A stretch of 64,000 bases of DNA from positions 4,588,001 to 4,652,000 of the forward strand of contig NZ_JBBOCT010000001.1 of the NCBI RefSeq assembly GCF_038002605.1, written 5' to 3'. Shown in pieces: positions 34,769 to 42,980 of the stretch. Within the stretch, counting starts at the first letter, position 1, and every line of letters starts with the position of its first letter. The DNA comes from Bacillus sp. FSL K6-3431. GTDB taxonomy: Bacteria > Bacillota > Bacilli > Bacillales > Bacillaceae_C. A program made the position numbers and the translations under genes. The notes beneath the pieces are model-generated. The model made no database searches, had not been told where the DNA came from, and saw only the letters and a list, made by a program, of their open reading frames with translations.

Positions 34769-35789
34769 GCCATTTGTACCACAGTTGGTTTATGTTGAAC
34801 CTCAAGCATTAGAGTATTCCAATGGCAGTAGACTAATTTCAAAGTTCCGGGAAATGGGGATAGAAATTCGCCAAACGACCTCTCATAACCAGATTCGTAA
34901 CCTTCCGGGGGAAAACCACTTTCAAAAATACCGTATTGCCAAATCGACACTCGTTGTCGGAGTTCGTAAAACACTTAAATTCGATACATCAAAGCCCTCT
35001 GCTGAATATGCCATTCCCTTAGCAACTGGATGCATGGGCCATTGCCATTACTGCTATTTGCAAACAACGATGGGGAGTAAACCATATATCAGAACGTACG
35101 TGAATGTAGATGAAATATTTGATGCCGCCGAAAAATATATGAACGAGCGGGCACCGGAAAGTACTCGATTTGAGGCATCTTGTACATCTGATATTGTAGG
35201 CGTGGACCATCTGACACATCATTTGAAGCAAGCGATCGAATTTTTTGGGAAATCAAAACACGGTAAGCTTCGTTTTGTTACGAAATTTTCCCATGTCGAT
35301 CACTTACTCGATGCCGATCATCAGGGGAAAACCCGTTTTCGTTTTAGTATTAACGATGATTATATTATTAAATATTTTGAACCGGGAACTTCCAGACTGA
35401 AAGAACGAATTGAGGCTGCTGTTAAAGTAGCAGAAGCTGGATATCCACTGGGATTTATCATCGCCCCAATATATCTGCATGATGGCTGGCAAGAAGGTTA
35501 TTTGGAAATGTTTGAAAAGCTGGAAGCATCATTACCTGCGTTTGCCCGAAAAGATTTGACGTTTGAAATGATACAACATCGCTTTACGAAACCAGCAAAG
35601 CGGGTCATTCAAGAAAACTATCCAATGACGAAATTAGAACTGGATGAATCCAAACGAAAAACAAAGTGGGGGCGATATGGAATTTACAAATATGTGTATG
35701 AGGATTCACAGCAGGAGGAAATCAAGGATACAATAGGCGGTTATATAAAGCGCTTTTTTCCTGAGGCGAAAATTGAGTATTTTACTTGA
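34761..35789 (+). CDS. splB: spore photoproduct lyase
   Basis: Radical-SAM enzyme that repairs the spore photoproduct (thymine dimer) in UV-damaged DNA during germination. The 342-residue protein starts at ATG 34761 (MVKPFVPQLVYVEPQALEY, aligned with the usual N-terminus). The iron-sulfur cluster motif is CMGHCHYC (CxxxCxxC). Other conserved blocks are YLQTTMGSKPYIRTYVNV, FEASCTSDIVG and the end KWGRYGIYKY...KIEYFT. A shorter start is better than the in-frame ATG at 34716, which lies in splA. Its presence is good evidence for an endospore-former. Confidence 0.97.
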   Translation: MVKPFVPQLVYVEPQALEYSNGSRLISKFREMGIEIRQTTSHNQIRNLPGENHFQKYRIAKSTLVVGVRKTLKFDTSKPSAEYAIPLATGCMGHCHYCYLQTTMGSKPYIRTYVNVDEIFDAAEKYMNERAPESTRFEASCTSDIVGVDHLTHHLKQAIEFFGKSKHGKLRFVTKFSHVDHLLDADHQGKTRFRFSINDDYIIKYFEPGTSRLKERIEAAVKVAEAGYPLGFIIAPIYLHDGWQEGYLEMFEKLEASLPAFARKDLTFEMIQHRFTKPAKRVIQENYPMTKLELDESKRKTKWGRYGIYKYVYEDSQQEEIKDTIGGYIKRFFPEAKIEYFT

Positions 35790-35854
35790 AAGCAGAGTAA
35801 CTTCTTTCCTTTGAATTCATAAGCTAAGTACAAAAATTAAAGGGGAGAAGTCTT

Positions 35855-36802
35855 TTGCTGAACACGAGTGCGTTTTTACAAGCGATGATTCCACTTTATA
35901 TCATGGCTGGTGTTGGATTTTTTGCCCGTAAAACAAAAATTCTTGGCGACCATGCTAACCAATTTATCACGCAACTTATGCTTTATATTACGTTACCTGC
36001 ACTTATTTTATATTCACTCAATATTAATTTTTCCAATGAACTTCTGAAGGACTTCCTTTGGTTAGTCACCATGTCTATCTTCATATTAACTGTATCCATT
36101 TTTGTAGGGGCTTTACTGAGAAAAAGGGCAGCACTTCCCGCAAAGCAAAAGAGTGTATATGAAAGTTTAATTATCTTTGGCAATCAAGGGTTTATCGGTT
36201 TTGCTGTCAGCTATATTCTGATGAAGGAACAAGGGATAATCTATCTCACACTTTTCAACGTCTGCTATCTGATCCTGATTTGGACATACGGCATTTATCT
36301 GTTTAACAGAAATGGAAAGTTCGTAAATTGGAAAGCCTTATTTATCAATCCAGGTATTTTATCCACATTAGTAGGATTGTCCATGATGTTCATGCCATTC
36401 TCTTGGCCTGGTGTGGTTTTGGCGACATTTGAAAATCTAGGAAAAATGACCATTCCATTATCGATGATATTAATTGGAAGTTTACTGGCTGAGATTAAAC
36501 AGTACGCTTTTGAGAAATATTGCAAAAATATCTATCTCTGGATTGCATCCGGATGTAAGCTGCTATTACTCCCATCATTTCTGCTCTTATTTCTTTTTCT
36601 GCGGGTGCCATACCCTTTACTGATTATTGCTGTGCTAACTAGTGCCATGCCAAGCGCTTCGACAACTTCTGTTTATGCCGAAAAATTTCGTGCAGACGCT
36701 TCTTACGCCTCGTTTGGTGTCATACTTTCTACATTAATTTGTATCCTCACCATTCCAATTCTTTACAGTCTTCTCCAATGGCTACATCCTTATTTTTACT
36801 AA
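35855..36802 (+). CDS. AEC-family membrane transporter
   Basis: A 315-residue membrane protein of the auxin efflux carrier/malate permease-like family with about ten hydrophobic segments: MIPLYIMAGVGFFARKTKIL at the N-terminus, VYESLIIFGNQGFIGFAVSY and the ALFINPGILSTLVGLSMMF block. TTG start with AGGGGAGAAG upstream. Substrates in this family include organic acids; the one here cannot be told. Part of the non-sugar block. Confidence 0.85.
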   Translation: MLNTSAFLQAMIPLYIMAGVGFFARKTKILGDHANQFITQLMLYITLPALILYSLNINFSNELLKDFLWLVTMSIFILTVSIFVGALLRKRAALPAKQKSVYESLIIFGNQGFIGFAVSYILMKEQGIIYLTLFNVCYLILIWTYGIYLFNRNGKFVNWKALFINPGILSTLVGLSMMFMPFSWPGVVLATFENLGKMTIPLSMILIGSLLAEIKQYAFEKYCKNIYLWIASGCKLLLLPSFLLLFLFLRVPYPLLIIAVLTSAMPSASTTSVYAEKFRADASYASFGVILSTLICILTIPILYSLLQWLHPYFY

Positions 36803-36863
36803 AAATTGCATGTTCCCTCCATAAATGGAAATGCTATTAAAAAACTAGTTGGGGGCGATTTAC

Positions 36864-37277
36864 ATGTTACATTTAGATACGGATATGGAAGGCATACAAA
36901 TGACCTTTGGTGAAGCAAGAAACTTGTTGAAAAATCATGGACTTGTACTAGGCGGAGGTTGGGAATATGATTCCGGGTTTTTTGATGGGGTCATGCACCG
37001 AGAGCATGGAGAAACGTACTATATTCGAATGCCAATTCAGGTGATTGAGGGCGAACTGGACAGAAGTGATGCACTAATTGAATTTCAGAAGTCATTTGTC
37101 ATCAAACACGTTGTCAACGTAGGATTAGATAAAGATGAAAATTCGTTGCTGACTGTTACTGGATTTAGCCAATTTCAAGAGCCATTGGACAGAGATGGCT
37201 ACATCCGGGATAAAAGTAAATGGCAAGAATTTGGGGAAGAAGCAATTGGCGATATATTAAATAAGCTAAAAAATTAA
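36864..37277 (+). CDS. yugN: YugN-like family protein
   Basis: Start set at ATG 36864, after GGGGGCG, rather than TTG 36849. The 137-residue cytoplasmic protein matches the YugN family of Bacillus in the N-terminal half (LDTDMEGIQMTFGEARNLL, VLGGGWEYDSGFFDG, YYIRMPIQVIEGELD). Function unknown. A terminator follows at once, so it ends the ordinary gene block. Confidence 0.8.
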   Translation: MLHLDTDMEGIQMTFGEARNLLKNHGLVLGGGWEYDSGFFDGVMHREHGETYYIRMPIQVIEGELDRSDALIEFQKSFVIKHVVNVGLDKDENSLLTVTGFSQFQEPLDRDGYIRDKSKWQEFGEEAIGDILNKLKN

Positions 37278-37286
37278 AAAAGGGAG

Positions 37287-37317
37287 AAATCTGCAAACCA
37301 AGATGGCAGATTTTTTT
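37287..37317 (+). terminator. rho-independent terminator of yugN
   Basis: AAATCTGC...GCAGATTT followed by seven T residues, ten bases after the stop codon. Confidence 0.85.
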
Positions 37318-37421
37318 CTAGCATGGAAGGTTACCGTTTTCGGTGCCAAGGACGTGCTTAAGTGGTATGAGCGCTTGAGGTCTTGTTCCAGAAAAATAAA
37401 CCTAAACTGAATTCAATATTA

Positions 37422-37480
37422 AATAAAAATAGGATGTTGCCGGAAATTTTTAATGTTTTGGATGGCACCCTATTTTTATT
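37422..37480. terminator. bidirectional terminator-like hairpin
   Basis: AATAAAAATAGG and CCTATTTTTATT arms, extended by GTTGCC/GGCACC. A and T runs on both sides allow termination on either strand. Confidence 0.6.
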
Positions 37481-37713
37481 TCCAATAGGAAATAATTTAA
37501 AATAGAGAATCCCTTATGTCTGTCCCTTTCTCTGCAAGGTTTATAAGGTATTCTTCCAAATAATCCTCATTATGTTCAGGATAGATCATCACAAGTTAAA
37601 TGATAAGCAACTTAAAGAGGTCAATAATTGCGTGAGCAATGTCTAAATCAAGCATTCTGATTCTACATCTCATCTTGCATACACTTAAAAATATTGAATG
37701 AGTTGGATTAGTT

Positions 37714-37755
37714 GGAGCTCCGTATGCTGGGAAACTCCCGTACGGTATGAAGTGA
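37714..37755 (+). mobile_element. possible group II intron domain V remnant
   Basis: GAGCTCCGTATGCTGGGAAA then CTCCCGTACGGTATGAAGTG: a GAGC start, the stem CCGTA/TACGG and an inner GGGA/TCCC stem. It resembles the conserved domain V of bacterial group II introns. No reverse transcriptase gene is nearby. Family assignment is from memory. Confidence 0.4.
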
Positions 37756-38301
37756 AGGAAAAGCTGGCGATAACGTATAATTATAAGCCTGATTCCATAA
37801 AAAGACAGAGGAATTAGGCTTTGTTATCTTTTAATACTCAACGTTATAAATTAGCACTTTCCTGACGATACCCATTGTAAATGCAATGGCAATCCGTAGT
37901 AGACTTCATGGGAATCGCTGGTAAAAAACTTGGCAGAAGTGGTACATTCATATGGCTGTAATCACATAGTTCCCAAAATGGGGTAATGCTCTTTTAAAGA
38001 GCATTTTAGAGTCTTATTAGACAGCACCTTTTTAAAGTACTATTTTCTTTTCTTATAGAAAGACATAGCTAAATAAGCCTACTAAGTAGGTTTAAAAAAT
38101 GTTTTGTTTAGAATAAAGTGGTAGTGGTTCATTATTGATTAACATAGAGTAAATTTTACAAAGCATTCGATAGCCTTTAGCTGCGAGTGCTTTATCCCTT
38201 TTTCCTGCAGAGATCAATATTCCAGGGCATTTCGTCGGTAAGCGAGCATAAAGAGCAGGCCTTTAGGCTATTCAGTTCCGGTTATCTGGGGTAATTGTAA
38301 T

Positions 38302-38433
38302 ATGGAAATAATGATGACGAATGGTTTGACCGGCCGAAGACGGTTAAGTCCTAATACCGCCATCTTCGCTTATGATAATTTGATGACAGATGAACCAATT
38401 AGACTCAAAGCTAATAGTTCACATGTTTTTTAA
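38302..38433 (+). pseudogene. relic of an alpha-galactosidase-like gene
   Basis: This frame reads MEIMMTNGLTGRRRLSPNTA then IFAYDNLMTDEPIRLKAN and stops. It aligns with the N-terminal region (VIMSNGLISRMWRLEPNAA, TVSYDNLMTGESIIRG) of the intact enzyme encoded on the other strand at 39852-41945. About 40 codons remain with no intact start or catalytic domain, so it is a dead fragment of a second copy. Confidence 0.7.
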
Positions 38434-38593
38434 TAGAAGCTGAAGAGAAATAAAATTAGTGAAACTATTAGTTATTTTTGTAAGTATAGAGGAAATTATA
38501 GTTCTATATAGAATAAGAAGATTGTATAGATATAGACTCTGAGTAATCTAGATGGATTGTGGAAGTAAATATAAAAAAGAAAAGATGGTGGTT

Positions 38594-39415
38594 ATGGTTA
38601 ATAAAATAGAACGAGTATTTGTTATCGGCCTGGACGGTGCCGGTAATTTTATCAAAGATACGGATACGCCGAATATTCATAAAATATTGAACAAAGGAGT
38701 TCTTACCTATTCAGCACAAGCTTCATTTCCTACAATTAGTGCGGAATGCTGGGGTTCAGTCTTACATGGCGTATTGCCAGAAAAGCATGGGCTAAATAAT
38801 GATCTAATTGCGACAAGGACCTACCCAGAGGATTCGCCATATCCTTCTTTTTTTAAGAGTGTGAAGGATGTATGGCCAGATAGTAAATTAGCCTCTTTTA
38901 GTGAATGGGAACCGATTAATCATGGAATTATCGAACAATCCACCCAGCATCAATCGGTGTCTAAACCAGATGGAGAATTGGCCGATGTAGCTGCAAACTA
39001 TATTCATGAACATCCAGATTTAAAACTGATGTTTGTTGAATTTAGTACACCAGATGCTGCCGGACATGAGCATGGGTACGGGACTGGATCTTATTTGGAG
39101 AGTATTACCGAAACAGACGGCTATGTGGGTGTATTGATTGATGCCATTCAGAATGCCGGACTGTTGCAGAGCAGTTTAATCATCATTACTTCGGATCATG
39201 GAGGTGGAGGAGATCAACTTTATTCCCACGGCAGTAATCATCCCCAGGATATGACCGTTTTTTGGGGATGCCATGGACCTGGGATTAATCAAGAGGCACA
39301 ACTTGACGAAGGCTTTAGGAATATGGATACTGCGGCTATCGTACTTCATGCTTTTGGCTTAGAGATACCAAAACAATATGATGCTAAGCTGCCAAGTGGG
39401 TTGTTTTTCGAATAA
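38594..39415 (+). CDS. alkaline-phosphatase-superfamily hydrolase, copy 2
   Basis: Close duplicate of the gene at 31899: same length (273 residues from ATG 38594), same start MVNKIERVFVIGLDGAGN and the same catalytic residues (PTISAECWGS, ITSDHGGGGD, WGCHGPG). Differences are mostly conservative, for example STPDAAGHEHG in place of DTPDAAGHQHG, so one metal-site Asp context differs slightly. The 100-odd bases upstream are also duplicated. Start chosen by alignment with copy 1; the earlier ATG 38552 is not conserved. Probably active. Confidence 0.8.
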   Translation: MVNKIERVFVIGLDGAGNFIKDTDTPNIHKILNKGVLTYSAQASFPTISAECWGSVLHGVLPEKHGLNNDLIATRTYPEDSPYPSFFKSVKDVWPDSKLASFSEWEPINHGIIEQSTQHQSVSKPDGELADVAANYIHEHPDLKLMFVEFSTPDAAGHEHGYGTGSYLESITETDGYVGVLIDAIQNAGLLQSSLIIITSDHGGGGDQLYSHGSNHPQDMTVFWGCHGPGINQEAQLDEGFRNMDTAAIVLHAFGLEIPKQYDAKLPSGLFFE

Positions 39416-39851
39416 AAATTGAGCTACTTAAAAAGTTTATCCCGTCTTAACGGGGCAGTAAGACCCCCACTTCAAGATTTCAAGGAAACCAAGGAAGTAT
39501 AAGTGGAGGATCAACTGCCGGAAGGCCTGATTCGTTCGTGCCCAGGATATAGGTCATAAAGGTGTTACAACACAATGCTACGATTCTAACCTTTGCTTAT
39601 CTTCCATCATTCTATCACAAAATATTAGCGTTAACATATAATTACTGATAGAAGCAATTATATGTTCGATAAAGCTTGCAAGTGTTTACGTGGGGAGAAT
39701 CCCCACCTGACTTCCCTATGTTTCAGCTTGCTGAAACGAGTTCTTTAATGCCGAGGATTTAATGAATAAAGCAACAAGTAAACTACTTAACTTACTTTTT
39801 TATGACTACCATTGAATACTATGGAAATTTAGCTTTTTACTAGATTAACAT
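39416..39851 (+). other. gene-free stretch rich in hairpins
   Basis: Between two convergent genes. Holds a 66-base imperfect hairpin (39454-39519), a cre-like site on the minus strand (39623-39636) that adjoins no start codon, and a chain of three hairpins (39633-39666, 39690-39706, 39720-39737). No coding region was seen. Confidence 0.45.
39454..39519 (+). repeat. 66-base nested hairpin, transposon-end-like
   Basis: Outer stem GGCAGT/ACTGCC and inner stem CCCCACTT/AAGTGGAGG with GACC..GGAT between them. Folded hairpin ends with CCCCACTT arms recall IS200/IS605-group ends, but no transposase is present. It could also be a terminator for the minus-strand gene. Confidence 0.35.
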
Positions 39852-41945
39852 TTAGGTAATAAAAAACCATGTTGTCGCACCCGCCTCTAGCATAACCGGA
39901 ATTTCGATATAGTATCCTCGATCAAGCGTATAGACCGCTTCAGCTCCTTTTCGGTCACGAACGACGGCTTTGTCAGTCAAACCAGTATAATAAAGCGGTA
40001 ATCGAATGTAATCTTCAGTCGCCTCTTCTAGCGGATTATTTATCACCGCCAATCCTTTAATATCAAGTTCAGGATTGACATGTAGGATACAATCTATCTT
40101 TTTTCCATCTGGTCTACGAACATGTATAATATCCGAATCAAGGATTGCACGGTGTTTCTTATAGAATTCGACCCAATTTTTTACCACTTGCTTCGTTTCT
40201 TCCGTATCGTATAATCGAAAACCACGATAAATCGCTTGGACCCCTGATGTGAAATTAGTTATTAAATGTTGTTCATAGCTATCCAGATGCAGAGAGAGTG
40301 GCTCCATGGTCGATGCTGGTCCACCGCCATGGTACTCCATTATCGGAACAAACATCCACCCCATACTTGGTGTCTTCTCCCATGTGCCATCATAAATATT
40401 TTGTCGGACCAATAAATTGTGACGCTCTCGCGGCAAAGCCCAGTTCACTTCACGATAACCCATTCCCGCTTTGTTCGAACCATTTAGAAAATACCAATCT
40501 GGCACGTTTAAATAAACGCCTTTCTCTCGGCACCACTTATAAAAGGTTGAGATGGTCTTCCATTGAGTCCACTGAGAATCCTCTTTGCTTTGGTGTCCTG
40601 GATGGTTTGTTGATTCACAGACATCACCAGGATACGATCCATCATGCTCGAGCACATCAAAACCCGTTTTCTCAAAGAATGTCATCAGTTTCTTAAAGTA
40701 CCTCATTCCCCATTGACTACCGATACATGGAGATTGATTAAACGTAACTCCTTGAGCATTAATGACATCATCCTCTTTACTTATTGTACGACTAGCGAGT
40801 AATGAGTAGCCACCTAATTCAATGCCTTTACTATGGGCGTAATCCGCCAATTCTTTCATCCTAGCAAGATAGTCTTCATTTTCATTTTCGATATCAAAGC
40901 CGCTGCCAAATGATAGGATAACCATTTCAAATCCGACTTCAGCTGATTGATCAATGGCTTCCTTGACCTTATCAGTCCCATCACTTAGAACATGCATAAA
41001 GATCGGGTTTTCTGTGACCCATGGTGCAACAATGCGGTACATTCTTTTTTGACTTAGTGCTTTTCTTTCACGCTCTGTACTATCATAAATTAATTCGAAG
41101 GTACGGAACGTTTCAAAGGATTCACCTTGAGCAATTGCTGCAGCAGGGCCTAACTTCGGCTTGCTTTCTATTCGAGCAATCGTGTTGCAATTAAAATTGA
41201 CCTGGGTTGTATAGTTAGAATCTGGCAACCAATGCGTCGTTTCATTCGCTGCACTAGCTGTCATCCCATGAAAGGAATAATCACTTTCAATATGAATATT
41301 TGGATGCGCCCAACGGATCTGATCATCAACAGGAGATTCCGCCTCAACAACGGAAAGTATTTCACTAGTAAAATGATCGAGGACAACTTCCTTTTCACTA
41401 TGATTATAAACAGTCAAAGATTTAGATAGCAGTGGAATGCCATCATACATCTCATAACAAATATCAACTGAAATCCCTTCTAAATTGCTGTTCGCGGGGG
41501 CTTCATAGTTAAACGTTAATGAAACGCCTCTAGGCGGCCAGTTTATGCCAGCTGAATATCTTTTGCGCTTCCAAGAAAAGCGTTCTTTAAGATCAGCAAC
41601 TGTATATTTAGTATATTGAAAACTCTGAGGATTAGTCTTAATGCTTTCTAGCCAATCTTGCTTAAAATAGGCTTGTTCTCCTTGCCAGATCAACCCACCA
41701 ACCTCATATCTTTTTCCGTTAATAACTAATAATGCTTCCGGGTTGACCCCACGGATAATTGATTCACCCGTCATTAAATTATCGTATGAAACTGTGGCTG
41801 CATTAGGTTCAAGCCTCCACATTCGGCTAATGAGTCCATTTGACATGATAACGTCACGATGATCAGAACTTTGGGAAACAGATGGATGACTTTTTGTCGG
41901 TTGAACAAGCCAATCAAGTTGACGTGTACGCACTTCAGTTGTCAT
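39852..41945 (-). CDS. alpha-galactosidase-like glycoside hydrolase, no signal peptide
   Basis: A 697-residue protein. The N-terminal half (about 30-300) is a mutarotase-like beta-sandwich (MSNGLISRMWRL, SYDNLMTGE, WPPRGVSLTFNYEAP). The middle (about 305-600) is a TIM barrel with GFEMVILSFGSG, YAHSKGIELGGYSLL, FDVLEHDGSYPGDVC and VYLNVPDWYFLNG. A C-terminal beta domain (about 620-697) follows. This layout fits clan GH-D enzymes (GH27/GH36-type alpha-galactosidases); the likely catalytic Asp lies in LEHDGSYPGD, but I cannot fix the family. No signal peptide, so it should act on imported sugar. AAGGAAGTGA precedes the ATG. It follows a binding-protein pseudogene by 37 bases on the same strand. 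Another relic of this gene type lies at 38302. Confidence 0.72.
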   Translation of the reverse strand: MTTEVRTRQLDWLVQPTKSHPSVSQSSDHRDVIMSNGLISRMWRLEPNAATVSYDNLMTGESIIRGVNPEALLVINGKRYEVGGLIWQGEQAYFKQDWLESIKTNPQSFQYTKYTVADLKERFSWKRKRYSAGINWPPRGVSLTFNYEAPANSNLEGISVDICYEMYDGIPLLSKSLTVYNHSEKEVVLDHFTSEILSVVEAESPVDDQIRWAHPNIHIESDYSFHGMTASAANETTHWLPDSNYTTQVNFNCNTIARIESKPKLGPAAAIAQGESFETFRTFELIYDSTERERKALSQKRMYRIVAPWVTENPIFMHVLSDGTDKVKEAIDQSAEVGFEMVILSFGSGFDIENENEDYLARMKELADYAHSKGIELGGYSLLASRTISKEDDVINAQGVTFNQSPCIGSQWGMRYFKKLMTFFEKTGFDVLEHDGSYPGDVCESTNHPGHQSKEDSQWTQWKTISTFYKWCREKGVYLNVPDWYFLNGSNKAGMGYREVNWALPRERHNLLVRQNIYDGTWEKTPSMGWMFVPIMEYHGGGPASTMEPLSLHLDSYEQHLITNFTSGVQAIYRGFRLYDTEETKQVVKNWVEFYKKHRAILDSDIIHVRRPDGKKIDCILHVNPELDIKGLAVINNPLEEATEDYIRLPLYYTGLTDKAVVRDRKGAEAVYTLDRGYYIEIPVMLEAGATTWFFIT

Positions 41946-41982
41946 AGTGTATGTTCACTTCCTTTTGATATATTTATAAAAG

Positions 41983-42690
41983 TTATTCTTGATCTTGTCT
42001 TTCTTTCACTAAAGTGGTATACTCATCTTCCATTTTTCTTAAAAACGTAGGTGTATCATCACCTGATTCAAAGAATTCATTCATTTTCTCCTCTATGTAG
42101 CCCATAAATCCCATTGTTTCAGGAGTCAATTTAAGTGGGTTCGCCGGTGTTAAAGTCCAACCTGATTTCACATTGTATTTCTTGTCTCCAAAATTTTCTT
42201 CCCCATACTGTTCATGAATTGTTAGCTCAGCTAATGACGAAGGTCTTCCAATCCGAGATAAGTATGTTTGATATTCATCGGATACCAAATAATTTAGCAC
42301 CAAAAATGAAGCCACTGGATCTGACCTCGTACCAATATTCGGAAGATCAGGCCAAGTTGGTACGGTTAACACATCAAAGTTCAAACTTTCTGTATGACTT
42401 CCGACATTTGCATGTGATATCCAGGAGACCATCATCGCAACTTGTCTGCTTTCATTAAAATTTAAATCTTCGTCTTTTTCGTAATTACCTTGTATTTCCT
42501 GGACTCTCCTCATTAAGTCGAAATACTTCGTTAGATCGGGATCCTTCGCGATGGCAAATTCATCGGAATCCGAATCATAGACTTGCGGGGTCAATTGGCG
42601 CAAAGGGGCACTTCCCTCAATTTTAAGTCCCTGATACCGTACCCCATCCTTTGTTCCCGATACTTTTGCCGATAGTGTCTTGCTAAGCAT
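41983..42690 (-). pseudogene. 5'-truncated sugar-binding lipoprotein gene
   Basis: The 235-codon frame matches the C-terminal 60% of the family 1 paralogs near the start of the window: VSGTKDGVRYQGLKIEG corresponds to their TGERNG..YRGLD, and DEYQTYLSRIG to DEYQTWMSRNG. It lacks signal peptide, lipobox and N-terminal lobe. In addition, about a dozen residues around the WVINEYSEQKEAA position are missing. The upstream sequence holds no continuing frame. A binding protein without the export signal cannot work, so this is a degraded sixth paralog, left before the glycosidase gene. Confidence 0.85.
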
Positions 42691-42862
42691 TTGTTACCGG
42701 TACCACAACAGTAATACATTGGTAAATTACTGTCAATTATGAATCATTCGTCAATTATTGATTGTATTTATTTTATTGGGACAAATCTTCATGTATAGTT
42801 GGTTTGGGCTACTCTTGAAAATTATTGTAACATTATGTATTTTATAAGATAATAAGAATTAT

Positions 42863-42890
42863 GAGCTTAAGAGCTTAAGAGCTTAAGAGC
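42863..42890. repeat. short tandem repeat
   Basis: The 8-base unit GAGCTTAA occurs three and a half times in a row. Located in the leader of the AraC-type gene, it is a possible slippage site; length is a multiple of one base outside the coding frame. Confidence 0.7.
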
Positions 42891-42892
42891 GA

Positions 42893-42933
42893 AGTGTTGT
42901 CTAATGTTTTGGATAAGGCACAACACTATTTTT
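42893..42933 (+). terminator. terminator or attenuator in the leader of the AraC-type gene
   Basis: AGTGTTGT...ACAACACT (8 base pairs) followed by ATTTTT, 50 bases before the start of the gene at 42981. No plus-strand gene lies upstream for nearly 4 kb, so it may attenuate transcription of the gene it precedes. Confidence 0.5.
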
Positions 42934-42980
42934 CAACATCCGATCCTTCGGGCTTAAATTGAGGAAAGGAGAAAAATTAT

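Larger units (their letters stand above)
37278..38593 (+). other. long gene-free stretch with relics
   Basis: No intact gene in 1.3 kb. It holds two terminators (37287-37317, 37422-37480), a possible group II intron domain V remnant (37714-37755), several hairpins (37785-37822; perfect palindrome 37985-38005; 38160-38193) and the glycosidase relic (38302-38433). From about 38459 it carries a leader copied from 31790-31898. A 31-codon minus-strand stretch at 37497-37592 is open but not recognised. Confidence 0.5.

Noticed and set aside
37497..37592. Minus-strand 31-codon frame (MIYPEHNEDYLEEYLINLAE...)
   Set aside because: It looks like the C-terminus of some protein, but an in-frame stop lies just upstream and no family was recognised.
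39623..39636. cre-like site on the minus strand
   Set aside because: Twelve of 14 positions fit, but no gene begins near it on either strand; both flanking genes end here.
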